Of a stretch of 64,000 nt of DNA, positions 37,601-47,662 are shown in pieces. The position numbers and the translations under genes are program-made. This DNA is from Paralvinella palmiformis. Its lineage: Eukaryota > Annelida > Polychaeta > Terebellida > Alvinellidae. The notes beneath the pieces are model-generated. The model worked only from the letters and a program-made list of their open reading frames with translations, was not told the DNA's origin and searched no databases. Numbering within the stretch: position 1 is the stretch's first letter; the number at the start of each line of letters is the position of its first letter. The stretch is from NCBI GenBank assembly GCA_025642065.1, contig JAODUP010000166.1, positions 1 through 64,000 of the forward strand, in the 5' to 3' direction.

Positions 37601-40600
37601 CTTGCCATACAAACAATGCTGCATATTGCTATTTAGCAGTATCTGTTCAGAGTGATACATACATGTAGGTGTTACTACAAACTACATGATGTTGCTAGCA
37701 GTATTCAAGCATGACTAGACACAATTAAAACCCTCCTATTAGTTGATTGGGTATTTGGTAGTGTTGTGTTGTCTTGGCAGTGTTGTATATTATCAAATTC
37801 GGAGATTCATGTCATGCCCAGCCAGCTCAGCTGCTACTGAATGGGTTTTCTCAAACTTTGGAGTCATTCAAACAAAACTCTGAAATAGGCCGGGATTGCA
37901 GAAAACTGCTAAACTGGTTATGTGCTAACGATTTCTCAGTGGGAAAGAGATAGACTGGTGAACATAAACATTTATCTATGGGACTATCTATTATCAGGCC
38001 TGTCTACTAATTTGTATTGTTATTATATTGTGCAATGTCAGCAAGTTCAATTTTAATGTAATAAAAAATATTGACAAAACTATCTTTGTTTCAATAATAT
38101 AGCTTAATTAGAATCAGAAAGACATCAACAGCAACTGTTTTAATACATGAAATAGAGTGTGTTTTATGTATTTTTAATTATATTTGTTGTTCAGAATCTA
38201 TCATATTACAACAATCTTTTAATTTTTTTATTGACCAGTATTGATCGCCTTTTTGACTTAATAGAAAACTACAGTCTCCAGAATACACCAGCATGCATTA
38301 CCACCAGAACCACCCCGTAGTCCCATCACACCAGTCCTGAAGGAACTTCATTGGCTACTAATATACTACCAGATCCATTACAAGATCCTGGTAGACACGT
38401 ATGATGCTCTGAATGACAACTCACCTCTCTATATCAAGGACATGCTGTATGTATCCAGACCAGGTAGAACTTTGAGATCTCAGAGTTCGTTGATATTAAC
38501 AACGCCTAGGATACAGACAACTTTGTAGAATGAACTTCCCAGCAACATCAGGGAAGCAAGAACAATACGTACAATCAAAAAGCTGTTAAAGGCTCACTTC
38601 TTTCTAGTCCACTTTGGCAATTAATTAATATCTAGGGGCTCACTTTTAAATAATGTGTATAAACTATAATGTCCATTTTCATTAAATATTTGATATATAA
38701 CATTTAATTATTTTCGTTGCCAAATTTAATTTTAGATGTAAAGCACTTTTGAGCATGTGATACAATACTATAGAATATAAATCTGGTATTATGTGGCATA
38801 ATAATATCAGCACAAGGCTGGAAAGTCAAAATAGCTATTTAAACTAGGGTTGGAAGGTGTCTCCCCTAAATGGTAAAAACCATTGTTATTACCCAGTTTC
38901 TGCCAATACAGCAGAAATACTTTCTGCTAAATTTAGGGAAAATTGCCATGAAAATACCCAATTAATAAACACTTTAACAGTTTGGAACCAATATACATAA
39001 GCATAAGTTATTTAATTATACATCTTGTCCACATGCCACATACTTATATAAAGTTTATGTCAATAATTCATCACGTTTAAGATTGTGAGATAAAAGATTG
39101 AGATTATTTATTTCTGGTATCTGTGTAGTGAGATACATTATAATGCTGATAATAACATTATAACACTATCAAATACCCAATCAACTATGAGGAGGGTGAT
39201 GGTGTGTCTAGTCATGCTTAAATACTGACAACATGACAACACTGTGTAGTCTGTAGTAATAACTACATGTATGTATCACTGTGAAGAGATACTGCTGTGT
39301 TATAACTATGCAGCAGTGGATGAGTGGTCTATGATTGTTATTACACTATAGCATAGGGAAGAATCGGCACTGCCTAATTAGAATATGGTAGATATTGACT
39401 AGATTAATGTGACACTGAGTCAATGGGGATTATCAATCTCAGTTATTTTTGAGCAGATATGTTGGCTGATCATCAGTAGTATAAATTCGCATGACTATTG
39501 AGCTCCGGTGGCCTAGCGGTTAAGCACCCGGCACTTGGTGCCAACGGTCGCAGGTTCGAACCCCGTAAGAGGTCGAAACTTTTCCAGGGATTAATTTCTC
39601 GGCTCACTACATCGTGGGTGGCTAACCACGTTAAATGGCGCTGCCGTCTCCACTGAATTATTTAAAATAAAGGGGGACGTTAAAAACCGCCTGAGGACGT
39701 AAAACACTAGCAGTGACCACCCTCAGGGTATTTCAGCTCCATCTTTCCGTACTGCTCCCCTGCGAGTGGTGGGGAGGAGGTTTCTCAACCACTCCAACAT
39801 AGAGGCTGTGCTGAATAAGCGACAGCCTGGGGATTCTCCCCGAACAACAAAGCCAAATGTCATCATTTACATATAGTCTCTTGGGGTGCACATATGACAT
39901 ACAAATTTATACTTTATAAATGTTGAATATTGTGGCTGGACAAATTGCTTTATCTTGCAGGTTTGTAGTTTTGCACTTTACCAAATAACATTCAATATAT
40001 TCAAGGGAAGTAGACAGCGAGATTATGTCTGGAAGCAGTTTGTTGTTTTTTCTTAAATATTATTAAACAGATGAAAATATTAATAATTTAATTGTATCCC
40101 TGTACAAATGTACTTGGTGATACCATGGCTTACACATGGTTATGCTTTGCACCTTAAAATAAAACATCTGGAAGTTTCTCCCCTGCCATGTGGAGAAATA
40201 CCTTTCTGCCAGGGAGAAAACCAACCCTGGTTTGCGGGGAGAAAGCCAACCCTGGTTTGCGGGGAGAAAGCCAACCCTGGTTTAAACTGTGAATCCAAGT
40301 TTCAAAAATAATGTGGAAAAATGTACATGCCACTTATCAAAGCCATCCAACATGATGATGAATCAATTATACAAAGTATTATTAAAGGCAGACTTAAATC
40401 CAAATACAATTTATCAATTCCAATTCCATTTTTTTTAAATAATCAATTCCGGAACTGGAATTGATAAATTGTATTTGGAATTGAAGTTTCCTACAAAAAA
40501 ATTAAATCCACAAATTAATTTTTTAATTCAGAAATATTTTCTTTCAAGACAATCCTACTTGGAATATAAACTACTCGGAATAGGTATTCCAAGTAGGTAC

Positions 40601-41244
40601 TCGGAGTACCTATTCATGGTAAAAACTAGTAGGTAAAAAAGAATAGACAAAAAATGGAATTGTAATTGATAAATTTGGAATTGACGAATTTGATGTGGAA
40701 TTGAATTGACACCATTAATGATTAAAGTTAGGTCTACTGAACTTACTAAATGTGAATAGTGGATGTACAAACATGATATTTATGTTACTTAATCCATAGC
40801 TACAAAGAGTAAAATACACAGCACACAAATCCAATACATAAGTCAGATCAGAAGGGATTAGGGTTAGTTGTTTCACGTTTGGATAGGTCCTAGGAGATAC
40901 GATATCTCAAACCTGGGTACGTATTATCCAGGGTACGAGTTGTTCAGAATTCGTCACAGTTTGGGTTCATACCATAGTAAATAATTTAGTCTGAGAAATA
41001 AAGACGTGATATCATGTAAATAGTGTGGCATTAACCCTGACTAAACACCATACTTACCATTTGTCATACACCAATAGACGTTAGCAACGCATTTCATGGA
41101 ATAACTTGAAGAACGTCCTTCTATAAGTTTACCCATAATTGTCTTCTGCTTCTTTCCGTCTCTTTCCGGAAAGAAATCATATCCATAATCTTCTCCGTGG
41201 TCAGAAGACTGGTCTTTATATTGTTCTTTACTGTTATCTGACAT
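29574..41244 (-). CDS. ATP23: ATP23 mitochondrial inner-membrane metallopeptidase
   Basis: Six exons on the minus strand: 41244-41058, 32948-32903, 32624-32543, 30874-30740, 30603-30514 and 29774-29574. All introns are GT-AG, phases agree, and the sum is 741 nt, or 246 residues plus stop. This equals the length I recall for the human protein. Exon 2 reads LIVKLLLNALKSHGCPV across its junction. Exon 4 has the zinc-binding HELTH (residues 125-129) followed by DYCRAHVD, and exon 6 ends with a tail related to GRIP of the family. ATP23 acts in the intermembrane space, where in yeast it processes Atp6 and helps ATP synthase assembly; the animal role is less clear. Intron 1 is 8.1 kb and full of mobile elements in either direction. 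Low-complexity Ser/Asp residues lead the N terminus. Identification is firm because family words run across four exon junctions. Confidence 0.93.
29883..30232. repeat. GGAATTG-rich repeat, copy 1 (matches 40392-40715)
   Basis: Contains GGAATTGATAAATTTGGAATTGAAGTTT, split by one base in each copy, then AAATCCACAAATTAATTT, CAGAAATATTTCTT and AAACTACTCGGA. The ends carry complementary GGAATTG and CAATTCC words. Both copies lie in ATP23 introns and in the same direction. Looks like a small non-autonomous DNA element. Confidence 0.65.
31383..32183 (-). mobile_element. pogo/Tigger-like DNA transposon remnant
   Basis: On the minus strand near 31590-31700 the translation reads ITKSFKKCSISNDLDGTD followed by YEILW, the C-terminal signature of pogo-type (CENP-B-like) transposases. 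The ends are imperfect inverted repeats: TACGGCATATACTCATGCATAAGTC at the left, split here by changes, against TACCGTATATAATCGCGTATAAGAC on the other strand at the right. The transposase core with its acidic residues is deleted. It lies in the ATP23 intron between 30874 and 32543. Confidence 0.7.
32222..32256. repeat. (TA)n microsatellite
   Basis: About 35 bp of TA next to the pogo-like remnant, in the ATP23 intron. Confidence 0.95.
32949..34104. other. Start of ATP23 intron 1, no element recognised
   Basis: AT-rich intron sequence with a run of C at 33742-33752. I see no coding signal. Confidence 0.4.
34105..34215. repeat. hAT-type end fragment, copy 1 (matches 44715-45058)
   Basis: Shares GTTTCAACAC, CATGTTCATAGAACAAATAAA and the final AAGATTACCCCA.CCCTG with the second copy. 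The ending fits a hAT terminal repeat (CAGGGTTGGGGTAA on the other strand). Confidence 0.5.
34350..34440 (-). mobile_element. SINE-B fragment
   Basis: Contains GAGCGACCTCCAGAGGTAATG, AAAGTCAAAGATGAAACACC and CCGAGATTCGAACTCAG, the middle and B-box part of SINE-B in reverse direction. Both ends are lost. Confidence 0.6.
34593..34656. repeat. (TA)n microsatellite
   Basis: About 64 bp of TA with one TG interruption. Confidence 0.95.
34790..36779 (+). mobile_element. CR1/L2-like LINE, degenerate (intron of ATP23)
   Basis: Words in order: YFSNFFTQKIETI near 35150, LSAAFDTIDHCMLLHHL-type sequence near 35690-35740, CSGPQG with YVMYTKQFG near 35860-35930 (the GVPQGS region) and SSVKNLGVYI near 36070. 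The C-terminal VQNYSARLVTRTHKREHITPVL follows at 36250-36310. The 3' end has ATCGCCTTAGAGTAACC. The YADDT part is deleted. Opposite direction to ATP23. Confidence 0.75.
36780..38765 (+). mobile_element. Second CR1/L2-like LINE, split by a hAT insertion
   Basis: Starts with YTDDTKLYLAF near 36782, then LNADKTEVMLFSSRH. It is broken at 37178 by a hAT remnant and resumes at about 38236 with LQNTPACITTRT, PVLKELHW and YDALNDNSPLYIKDM. The 3' tail AGATGTAAAGCACTTTTGAGC ends near 38765. Its 5' end abuts the previous LINE. Dead. Confidence 0.75.
37178..38235 (+). mobile_element. hAT transposon remnant inside a LINE
   Basis: Begins with CAGGGTTGGCAAAAG, a typical hAT end. Near 37815-37925 it encodes PASSAATEWVFSNFGVI followed by KTAKLVMC, the C-terminal dimerisation region of hAT transposases. 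The rest of the transposase is lost. Middle sequence (37480-37760) matches the reverse complement of 39160-39400, so it belongs to the same family as the next hAT. Confidence 0.75.
38844..40280 (-). mobile_element. Non-autonomous hAT element with repeated terminus
   Basis: The left end is CTAGGGTTGGAAGG and the right end, read on the other strand, is CCAGGGTTGGCTTTCTCC. Its inner sequence (39160-39400 and 39880-40130) is the reverse complement of parts of the hAT at 37178. The transposase is gone. A SINE-A copy (39499-39858) sits inside. The right end is present three times in tandem, at 40212-40283. Confidence 0.75.
39499..39858 (+). mobile_element. SINE-A, copy 1
   Basis: tRNA-like head GAGCTCCGGTGGCCTAGCGG with A-box-like GGCCTAGCGGTTAAG and B-box GGTTCGAACCC. 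Body with TTTTCCAGGGATT, GGGGGACGTTAAA and CCACCCTCAGGGTATTTC. Ends CTCCCCGAACAACAAA. Two more copies at 43549 and 45109. Confidence 0.85.
40212..40283. repeat. Three tandem copies of a hAT terminal unit
   Basis: A 24-25 bp unit with AGAAAGCCAACCCTGGTTTGC repeated three times, nearly perfect. Confidence 0.85.
40392..40715. repeat. GGAATTG-rich repeat, copy 2 (matches 29883-30232)
   Basis: Same words and direction as copy 1, with CAATTCCAATTCC at its left and GGAATTGAATTG at its right end, so the ends can pair. Confidence 0.65.
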
Positions 41245-41420
41245 GTTTTAGTCCGGCAAAAAAACAGGACAATAAATTAAATGTCAAACCAATTCCGCCG
41301 GCTGACGAATCGGAAGTCATTTATGAACCTCCGTGTGATTACAAAGGGGGCGCCACCAAGGGGGAATCGTTAATCGACTCAAAAGATGGCAGCACCATTG
41401 CTTTGACGCCAAAAAAATAA
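41245..41420 (-). promoter_or_regulatory. Likely ATP23 promoter and 5' untranslated region
   Basis: Less AT-rich than its surroundings. AAGATGGC at 41383-41390 on the plus strand fits a YY1 site, common near start sites of nuclear genes for mitochondrial proteins. CCACCAAGGGGGA at 41353-41365 resembles a CTCF core. Motif matches only. Confidence 0.35.
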
Positions 41421-42264
41421 AGCCCAATTTTTACCATCTAATTTGGCAACAAACAGCAGAAAACCCAAACATTTATGCTTAGAACACCACAGTATTAAAG
41501 AATTATTGTTCCTAGACTTATAGAACTGCATGAATTGACAGTTAAGTATATCTTTCTTCAATACAACACAAACTTTATATCTCAACGTTATATGCAACGC
41601 ATTTCGCCTGGATCTTCAAAGCTCATTTTGTACAACAGGCAAATGCCGCGAAGCTACTAAAAGTAATATCTTAATTACTATTAGAAGACTGACATATGTG
41701 TTAAGACAGACTATTAATGTGTCATGGCTCTGTTAAAACTATATATTAACATTTTAAAACCAGAACTAATGTATGTCGATCTGCTATACAAACTATATAT
41801 TTACAATAACGTGCTTAAATGCTGTTTATGACAAGCAGACTAAAGTTTGCCTTGAATATCATAGCACAAACTGGATATATCTGAACCTATTAAAGATAAT
41901 TCTATTCCCACGTACTACTAAGGTGAATTGGATATGCAACTAAAGTTGTTATAAAAAAACACCAACCACCTACGCGAGCGGAACCCTAAATGTTATTTAT
42001 GACAACTCAAGATTATTGTGTGTGCGTGTGTGTGAGTCTAAGCTCCCTCCAGTCAAAACCCCCTCCGGTTAAAACCCTCTATTTAGAAAATGAACCTGAG
42101 TTTTTTTTTTATTTATGCTAGAAGAAATAACAAAATTATTCAAGTAATTGATTGCCAAAAATATAGTATTAGAGTTTATTCATGCTTGCATATGATATAA
42201 TTTAATTGCATGTGCATAGAATTTCAAATATTGCATAGGTCACAGTTCATTAGATCACATTTAG
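41421..42264. other. Intergenic, no gene seen
   Basis: AT-rich. The only notable word is CTCCCTCCAGTCAAAACCCCCTCCGGTTAAAACCC near 42043, split as an imperfect direct repeat. Confidence 0.4.
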
Positions 42265-43071
42265 ATAATAATAATTACAAAACTTCTATTGCGCCAATAT
42301 CCTAGAAATGAATCGAACTCAGAGGCGCACCTAGTACAGGAGTTGGGTAAACTCATAGTTAAGGTACAGTGCCAAATTCACCAATAAATGATGGGACGGA
42401 ATGAAACTATGCTATTTGTTAACTTAACATGTTCATGGAGTGAGTTCCAAAGAGTAGGGACAGCAACTGAAAAATATAACAAGTAAAAACCAGTTGAACG
42501 GAGCTCTCTGGGCTTGGATGCTAGAGAAAGCATGGAAAATAGATGTGAAGGTTCCCCAGAAGAAAGAGTTTAATAGGCAATGGTGCAGAGTTTGAAAACG
42601 ATGCACGATTGAACACGCAGTGAAGAGATTTCATAAGTGGGACAGAATGGGAAAACCATGGAAACCGTGTAACAACCCTACCTAAGCAGTTCTGAACACA
42701 CTAAAGTTTTAGAATATCCTTAGATGTAATGCTATAAAGAAGAGAGTTGCAGTAATCAAACCTACTAGTAATGAGTGCTGTAGCAATTATTTTGGCAACT
42801 GAAAGAGAAATATAACGCCGAATACGTCGAATGTTCACGAATATGATAGAATAAGGAGCGACATGTCAGAGAAATATGTTTCTGAAATTAAATTCGCTAT
42901 CAAATTTAACACAAATATTACGTACAGTGTCTGATGGTGTGATGCTATGACTAAGGATGTACTTCCATTCGATGCAGTGTCCGATGCCTTTGAGGGTATC
43001 CTCCATTGACTTAACACCATCTTGACGGGTTGTGCATACATTTATGAGCTTGGATTGCAGATGGTTAGGTG

Positions 43072-43075
<4 letters not shown>
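42265..43075 (-). mobile_element. CR1/L2-like LINE 3' half, minus strand
   Basis: On the minus strand: IISL-type reverse-transcriptase tail with ALITSRFDYCNSLLYSI near 42760-42700, then SKDILKL and a 3' end with TGCGCCTCTGAGTTCGATTC. This matches the LINE at 10.96-13.35 kb (YCNSLLFNI, FKDILKLQCIQNCLN). Stops interrupt the frame. Confidence 0.7.

Positions 43076-43115
<40 letters not shown>
43075..43115. repeat. (TA)n microsatellite
   Basis: About 40 bp of TA between the LINE end and a SINE head. Confidence 0.9.
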
Positions 43116-43116
<1 letters not shown>

Positions 43117-43290
43117 GGCGCCTCCGTGGTCTAGTCGGTAGCGCGTTGGACCACAGATCACTACCACCTGAGTTCAAATCTCGGCGTGGGCATATCTGAA
43201 GGGTGTTTCATCTTTGACTTTGCTGCATTACCTTTGGCGGTAGCTCGGCCCATTTGCACAAAAGTGGCCATAAAACATCAATCATCATCT
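43115..43290 (+). mobile_element. SINE-B, full-length copy
   Basis: tRNA-like head from GCCTCCGTGGTCTAGTCGG (A box) to GAGTTCAAATCTC (B box), then GTGGGCATATCTGAAGGG and TGTTTCATCTTTGACTT. Ends GTGGCCATAAAACATCAATC. Other copies are in reverse direction at 50468, 54570 and 62357. Confidence 0.85.
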
Positions 43291-43532
43291 GACCACACGG
43301 GAAAGACAGTCCTCACATATATCGCAAGATAGCAACTGGTTGGTAGCCATGACAAGCATTACTGTAGATTACCTCCACCAACCACATGATATGGCTTTTG
43401 AAAAGAATAAGTGAACCTAGAACCTTCAGCTGGTCGGCAAGAAACTTTTGGTGGGTTTTCCCCACATTATACTTCTGTCAAACAACGTCGTTGGTTGTTC
43501 GCGGAATTCTTATTTAAGGCGAGCCTCTATAT

Positions 43533-43929
43533 CTAACCGTTTCATTTTAGTGAGCTCCGGCGGCCTAGCGATTAAGCACCCGGCACTTGGTGCCAACGGT
43601 TACAGGTTCGAACCCGGCAAGAGGTAGAAACTTTTCCAGGGATTCATTTCTCGGCTCACTACATCGTGGTGGGGGCCACGTTAAATGGCGCTGCCGTATC
43701 CACTGAATTAGTAAAAAATAAAGTGGGACGTTATAGACCCCCTGAGGACGTAAAACACTCTGACAGTGACCACCCTCAGGGTATTTCGGCTCCATCTTTC
43801 CGTACTGCTACCCTGTGAGTGCTGGGGAGGATGTTTCTCAACCACTCCAACATAGAGCCTGTGCCGAATAAGCGACTGCCTGGGGATTCTCCCCGAACAA
43901 CAAAACACAAAGCCTAACCGTTTCCTTTT
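43533..43929 (+). mobile_element. SINE-A, copy 2, with target-site duplication
   Basis: The element lies at 43549-43913. It is flanked by CTAACCGTTTCATTTT (43533-43548) and CTAACCGTTTCCTTTT (43914-43929), a 16-bp target-site duplication with one difference. This shows insertion by target-primed reverse transcription and fixes the family's ends. Confidence 0.9.
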
Positions 43930-44179
43930 CCCGCACGTGACCAGCCTAAGCAGTCATCCAGGCTTGATCGCAACATCTTGGCCACGAATACTTGCACTGT
44001 CGGCAAAGCAGTGCACTGGGGCCCCTTTACCTACACAACCACCCTCAGGAATACAAATGTAAATGGTCGAGATTCGTACACATACATGCAGCTGAGATTG
44101 CAGAGGTAACCGTGATATTATATCAGATGCGAATGCCACTTCTAATATAGCAACAAATATTTATTAATTAGTATAGCAT

Positions 44180-44714
44180 GGTAATTATTTATTGACGCCA
44201 AGTCACAACATACATAGATTAGTATGGGTCCCCTATGCCCTGGACCAGTGCTCAGCGTGCTCGTGCGTTAAGACGGCCCTGACTGTCGGTTCCTGGCGGA
44301 TGTAGCCTGGTAAGGAGGTCTATATAATAATTAGGATAATTAGAATATAGTACCTCGACCCCCTCTGTAACTTGACCACCCCTGTAAATGAACCACTTTT
44401 TCAGTCTTAAATTATTGCTATGGTTTAAATTACATTTTTCTTCTATAACTCGGCCATCTCCCAACTCCGTACGTCGACCTTTGATCTCCGTCTAATGCCA
44501 ACGTTTGTCATCGGAGGCCGAGATGTAGTATTGTTTATGTTCATTAACGCATGCGTTAGGTTTGGGCTTAACCGTGTGAAAACAACACGAGTTAATCTGA
44601 AATGCTTATTTATTTAAATTTTTTTTAATATTTTATTCAACCTCCATAGAATGGAGAAAATACAGGATTAAAATACATACAGCATACTATAAATAAAAAC
44701 AATACAAGCTTAAT
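44180..44714. other. Intergenic, no gene seen
   Basis: Contains CCTCGACCCCCTCTGTAACTT and similar pyrimidine-rich words near 44350-44480, but no coding signal. Confidence 0.4.
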
Positions 44715-45058
44715 ACAGTTAATTTATAATAGCGGCAACATCTGAAGCAGTGTTTCAACACATTTTCCTTTCATGTTCATAGAACAAATAAATTGACAAA
44801 TAAATCATCATGCGTATAAATACACCAGTCCATCAATGGGTAAATCAGTTCTATTGTTTACTTTTGCCTTACATACGAAATCATAACTGGCATGATATAA
44901 CATGGTAAATAATCTTCTGTAATCGTGAAATTAATCGCTGATTACGATTACATTTTCAAAGTAATCGATTACGATTACATTGCATCTGGAAATGGCTATT
45001 ACGATTACTGGAGATCATGTAATCGATTACAATTACTGGTTAAGATTACCCCAACCCT
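44715..45058. repeat. hAT-type end fragment with TAATCGATTACG repeats, copy 2
   Basis: Shares GTTTCAACACATTTTC and TTCATAGAACAAATAAA with 34105-34215. It then has repeated GATTACGATTAC and TAATCGATTAC words and ends GTTAAGATTACCCCAACCCTG, a hAT-like end. Confidence 0.55.
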
Positions 45059-45108
45059 GTCTAACGCCAACACCTATATAAAGCAACATCATGAGTTTAA
45101 TCGTTGTG

Positions 45109-45448
45109 TGAGCTCCGGTGGCCTAGCGGTTAAGCACCCGGCATTTGGTGCCAACGGTCGATCACGGGTTCGAACCCGGCAAGAGGTCGAAACTTTTCCA
45201 AAGATCGTAGGTGGCTGACCACGTTAAATGGCGCTGCCGTCTCCACTGATTTATTAAAAATGAAGGGGGACGTTAAAGACCGCCTAAGGACGTAAAACAC
45301 TCTGGCAGTGACCACCCTCAGGGTATTTCGGCTCCATCTTTCCGTACTGTTCCCCTGTGAGTGATGGGGAGGGAAGTTCCTCAACCACTCCAACGTAGAG
45401 GCTGTGCCGAATAAGCGACAGCCTGGGGATTCTCCCCCGAACAACAAA
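45109..45448 (+). mobile_element. SINE-A, copy 3, joined to a LINE
   Basis: Same head and body as the other copies, lacking a short piece after the B box (TTTCTCGGCTCACTACATCG). Its 3' end AACAACAAAACAACAC leads directly into LINE reverse-transcriptase codons with no flanking sequence between. Confidence 0.85.
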
Positions 45449-47596
45449 ACAACACAAAAAAGAAACTATTACTCCCATCTCCTAGAATTAAATAAAAACA
45501 ATATGAAAAACACGTGGTCAGTACTAAAACAAGCAATAGGTAAACAAAACGACAAATCTAACTGGCCCCAGACTTTCAAAATAGACAACAAATATATTTC
45601 AGGTGAAACTGAAATAACAAATAGCTTCAATAAGTATTTTTCAAAAATTGGGAAAACCACCTCTGAAAATGTCCCTAAAACGTACAAAAAAGTTAATGAC
45701 TATTTGAAAACACCTCAAATAAACAGTATATTTTTGGAAACTATAGAACCAGATCAAGTCCTCGAAATCACAAACAAATTAAAACCTAAGCTTAGTACAG
45801 GTCATGATGAAATATCCTCCAAACTACTCCAGGAATCTATTGAATACATTAAATATCCATTGACACACATTATAAATAGATCAATAATTACCGGTATTGT
45901 TCCCAATCAACTGAAAATAGCTAAGGTAATTCCAATACACAAATCAGCTAATCCCACTGAATTAAAAAACTATAGACCCATCAGCCTTCTCCCAGCTTTT
46001 TCGAAAATATTTGAAAGGATAATGTATAACAAGGTAATGAGCTTCCTCAATAGTAATAATATTCTTTACAAACATCAGTATGGTTTTCGTGAGAAACACT
46101 CAACAATTCACCCAATTATACATTTATTAAATCAATGTGCAATAGCTAATAATTCGACTCCTAAGCAAGTTACCTTATCTATTTTCTGCGACATCTCAAA
46201 AGCATTTGATGTTATAAAGATAGACACATTATTAAATAAATTAAATTACTACGGTATTAGGGGAGTCGCCAACAAATGGTTTGCCAGTTATCTTGTGAAT
46301 AGGAAACAATATGTTCAAATCGGTAAAACGAAGTCAGATATTGAATTCATGAACTGTGGGGTACCACAAGGATCTATCCTAGGTCCTTTGCTATACCTAA
46401 TATATGTTAATGATATATCAAAATCCACAAATGCACATATATTATCTTTTGCAGACGACACTTCTTTAATCATTAGTGATACTGATATTTCCACCTTATA
46501 TCAAAGGGCAAATGTAGAAATGAATAACTTATTTGAATGGTTTTGTGCAAATGGTCTCTCGCTAAATAAAAACAAAACAAATTATATGGTTTTCAAAGGT
46601 GGTACAAAAAATTTGGATTTTAACATCTTGGACATTTCAGTTGGTGGTACTCATTTAGAGCAAATTGGTTCTCAATTCCAAGAGAAAACCACCAAATTTC
46701 TTGGTGTCTTTCTGACGAGACTCTTTCATGGAAATATCATTTGATTTACGTGAAAAATAAGATTTCTCGGGCCTTATATGGCATAAAACAAGTAAAGAAA
46801 TTCCTACCAAAAAACAGTCTGAAAACTTTATACCTGGCTCTCATACAACCATATATCTCATATGGTTTACTAATTTGGGGAACGCCAATTCATCAATCCT
46901 TCAGAAAACTGTGTCTTTGCAGAAAAGAGCTATTCGTATTATTAATAATGCGGGTTATAACAATCATACCGATCCCTTATTCAAAAATTGTGAAATCTTA
47001 AAATTAAGTGACATGTATCAATACCACGTATGTTTGTTCATGGACGACTTTATTAACAAGAGACTTCCTATATCCTTCGATGGCCTATTCCGTCTAAATT
47101 CTGAGGTACAGGAAAATCGCGTGACAAGGCAATCTAGTCATATGCATGTACCTCGATGTAACTCTGCACTATCCAGTAAGTTGCCGTTAGTCAATTTTCC
47201 CATTATATGGAACAATTGGAAAAGTATCCTTTCCACTTGTAATTCAAGATCAAAAACTAAGAAAACCCTGAAAAGTTACATCTTAGCTACTTACTCAGCA
47301 TCTGTAAAATGCAACAACCCTTATTGTTGTCAATGCACACATGTCTAGGCAATGATATGATTCCTTGGTACCTGGTCCACATACTTCCAATACACACACG
47401 ACCAGACTTGCAAATACACAAACGGCGTTTTATTGAGCTCACTATTATTAGCTATAATTGTTCGGGGCCAATGGGAAGACAGTTTCGGCTACATTGATCC
47501 CCCAATTTCTTTATATGTGTTATACTTGTACAATTGCATTATGTATACGTTATTTGATATTGAAATTGGAAATAAATACTACTACTACTACTACAC
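45449..47596 (+). mobile_element. 5'-truncated LINE with long reverse-transcriptase frame
   Basis: The open frame (45404-46744) covers LKNYRPISLLPAFSKIFERI, KHQYGFREKHST, FCDISKAFDVI, VPQGSILGPLLYLIYVNDI and FADDTSL, so all main reverse-transcriptase blocks are present. A stop at 46742 and then one frame change near 46890 split the C-terminal part (RAIRIINNAGYNNHTDPLFK, ending CCQCTHV at 47346). The endonuclease is missing. The tail is AATAAATACTACTACTACTAC. It belongs to the Jockey/CR1-type group and to the same family as 51565-54240. It is the least decayed LINE here. The first 17 codons of the open frame are SINE sequence. Confidence 0.85.
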
Positions 47597-47662
47597 AATT
47601 CAATCGTCCAATCAAACAGACACAGATACAAACACAAATTACACTCCCGATACAGTTTAGTT

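Noticed and set aside
39499..39565. tRNA gene
   Set aside because: A and B boxes are present but the stems do not close well and the sequence continues into a SINE body that occurs three times.
41139..41420. Plus-strand 93-codon frame opposite ATP23 exon 1
   Set aside because: It overlaps the coding exon and likely promoter of ATP23 on the other strand; no start context or family match.
43115..43190. tRNA gene
   Set aside because: Head of a SINE-B with several diverged copies in the window.
45404..45448. N-terminal codons of the LINE open frame as part of its protein
   Set aside because: These codons are SINE sequence read through by chance.
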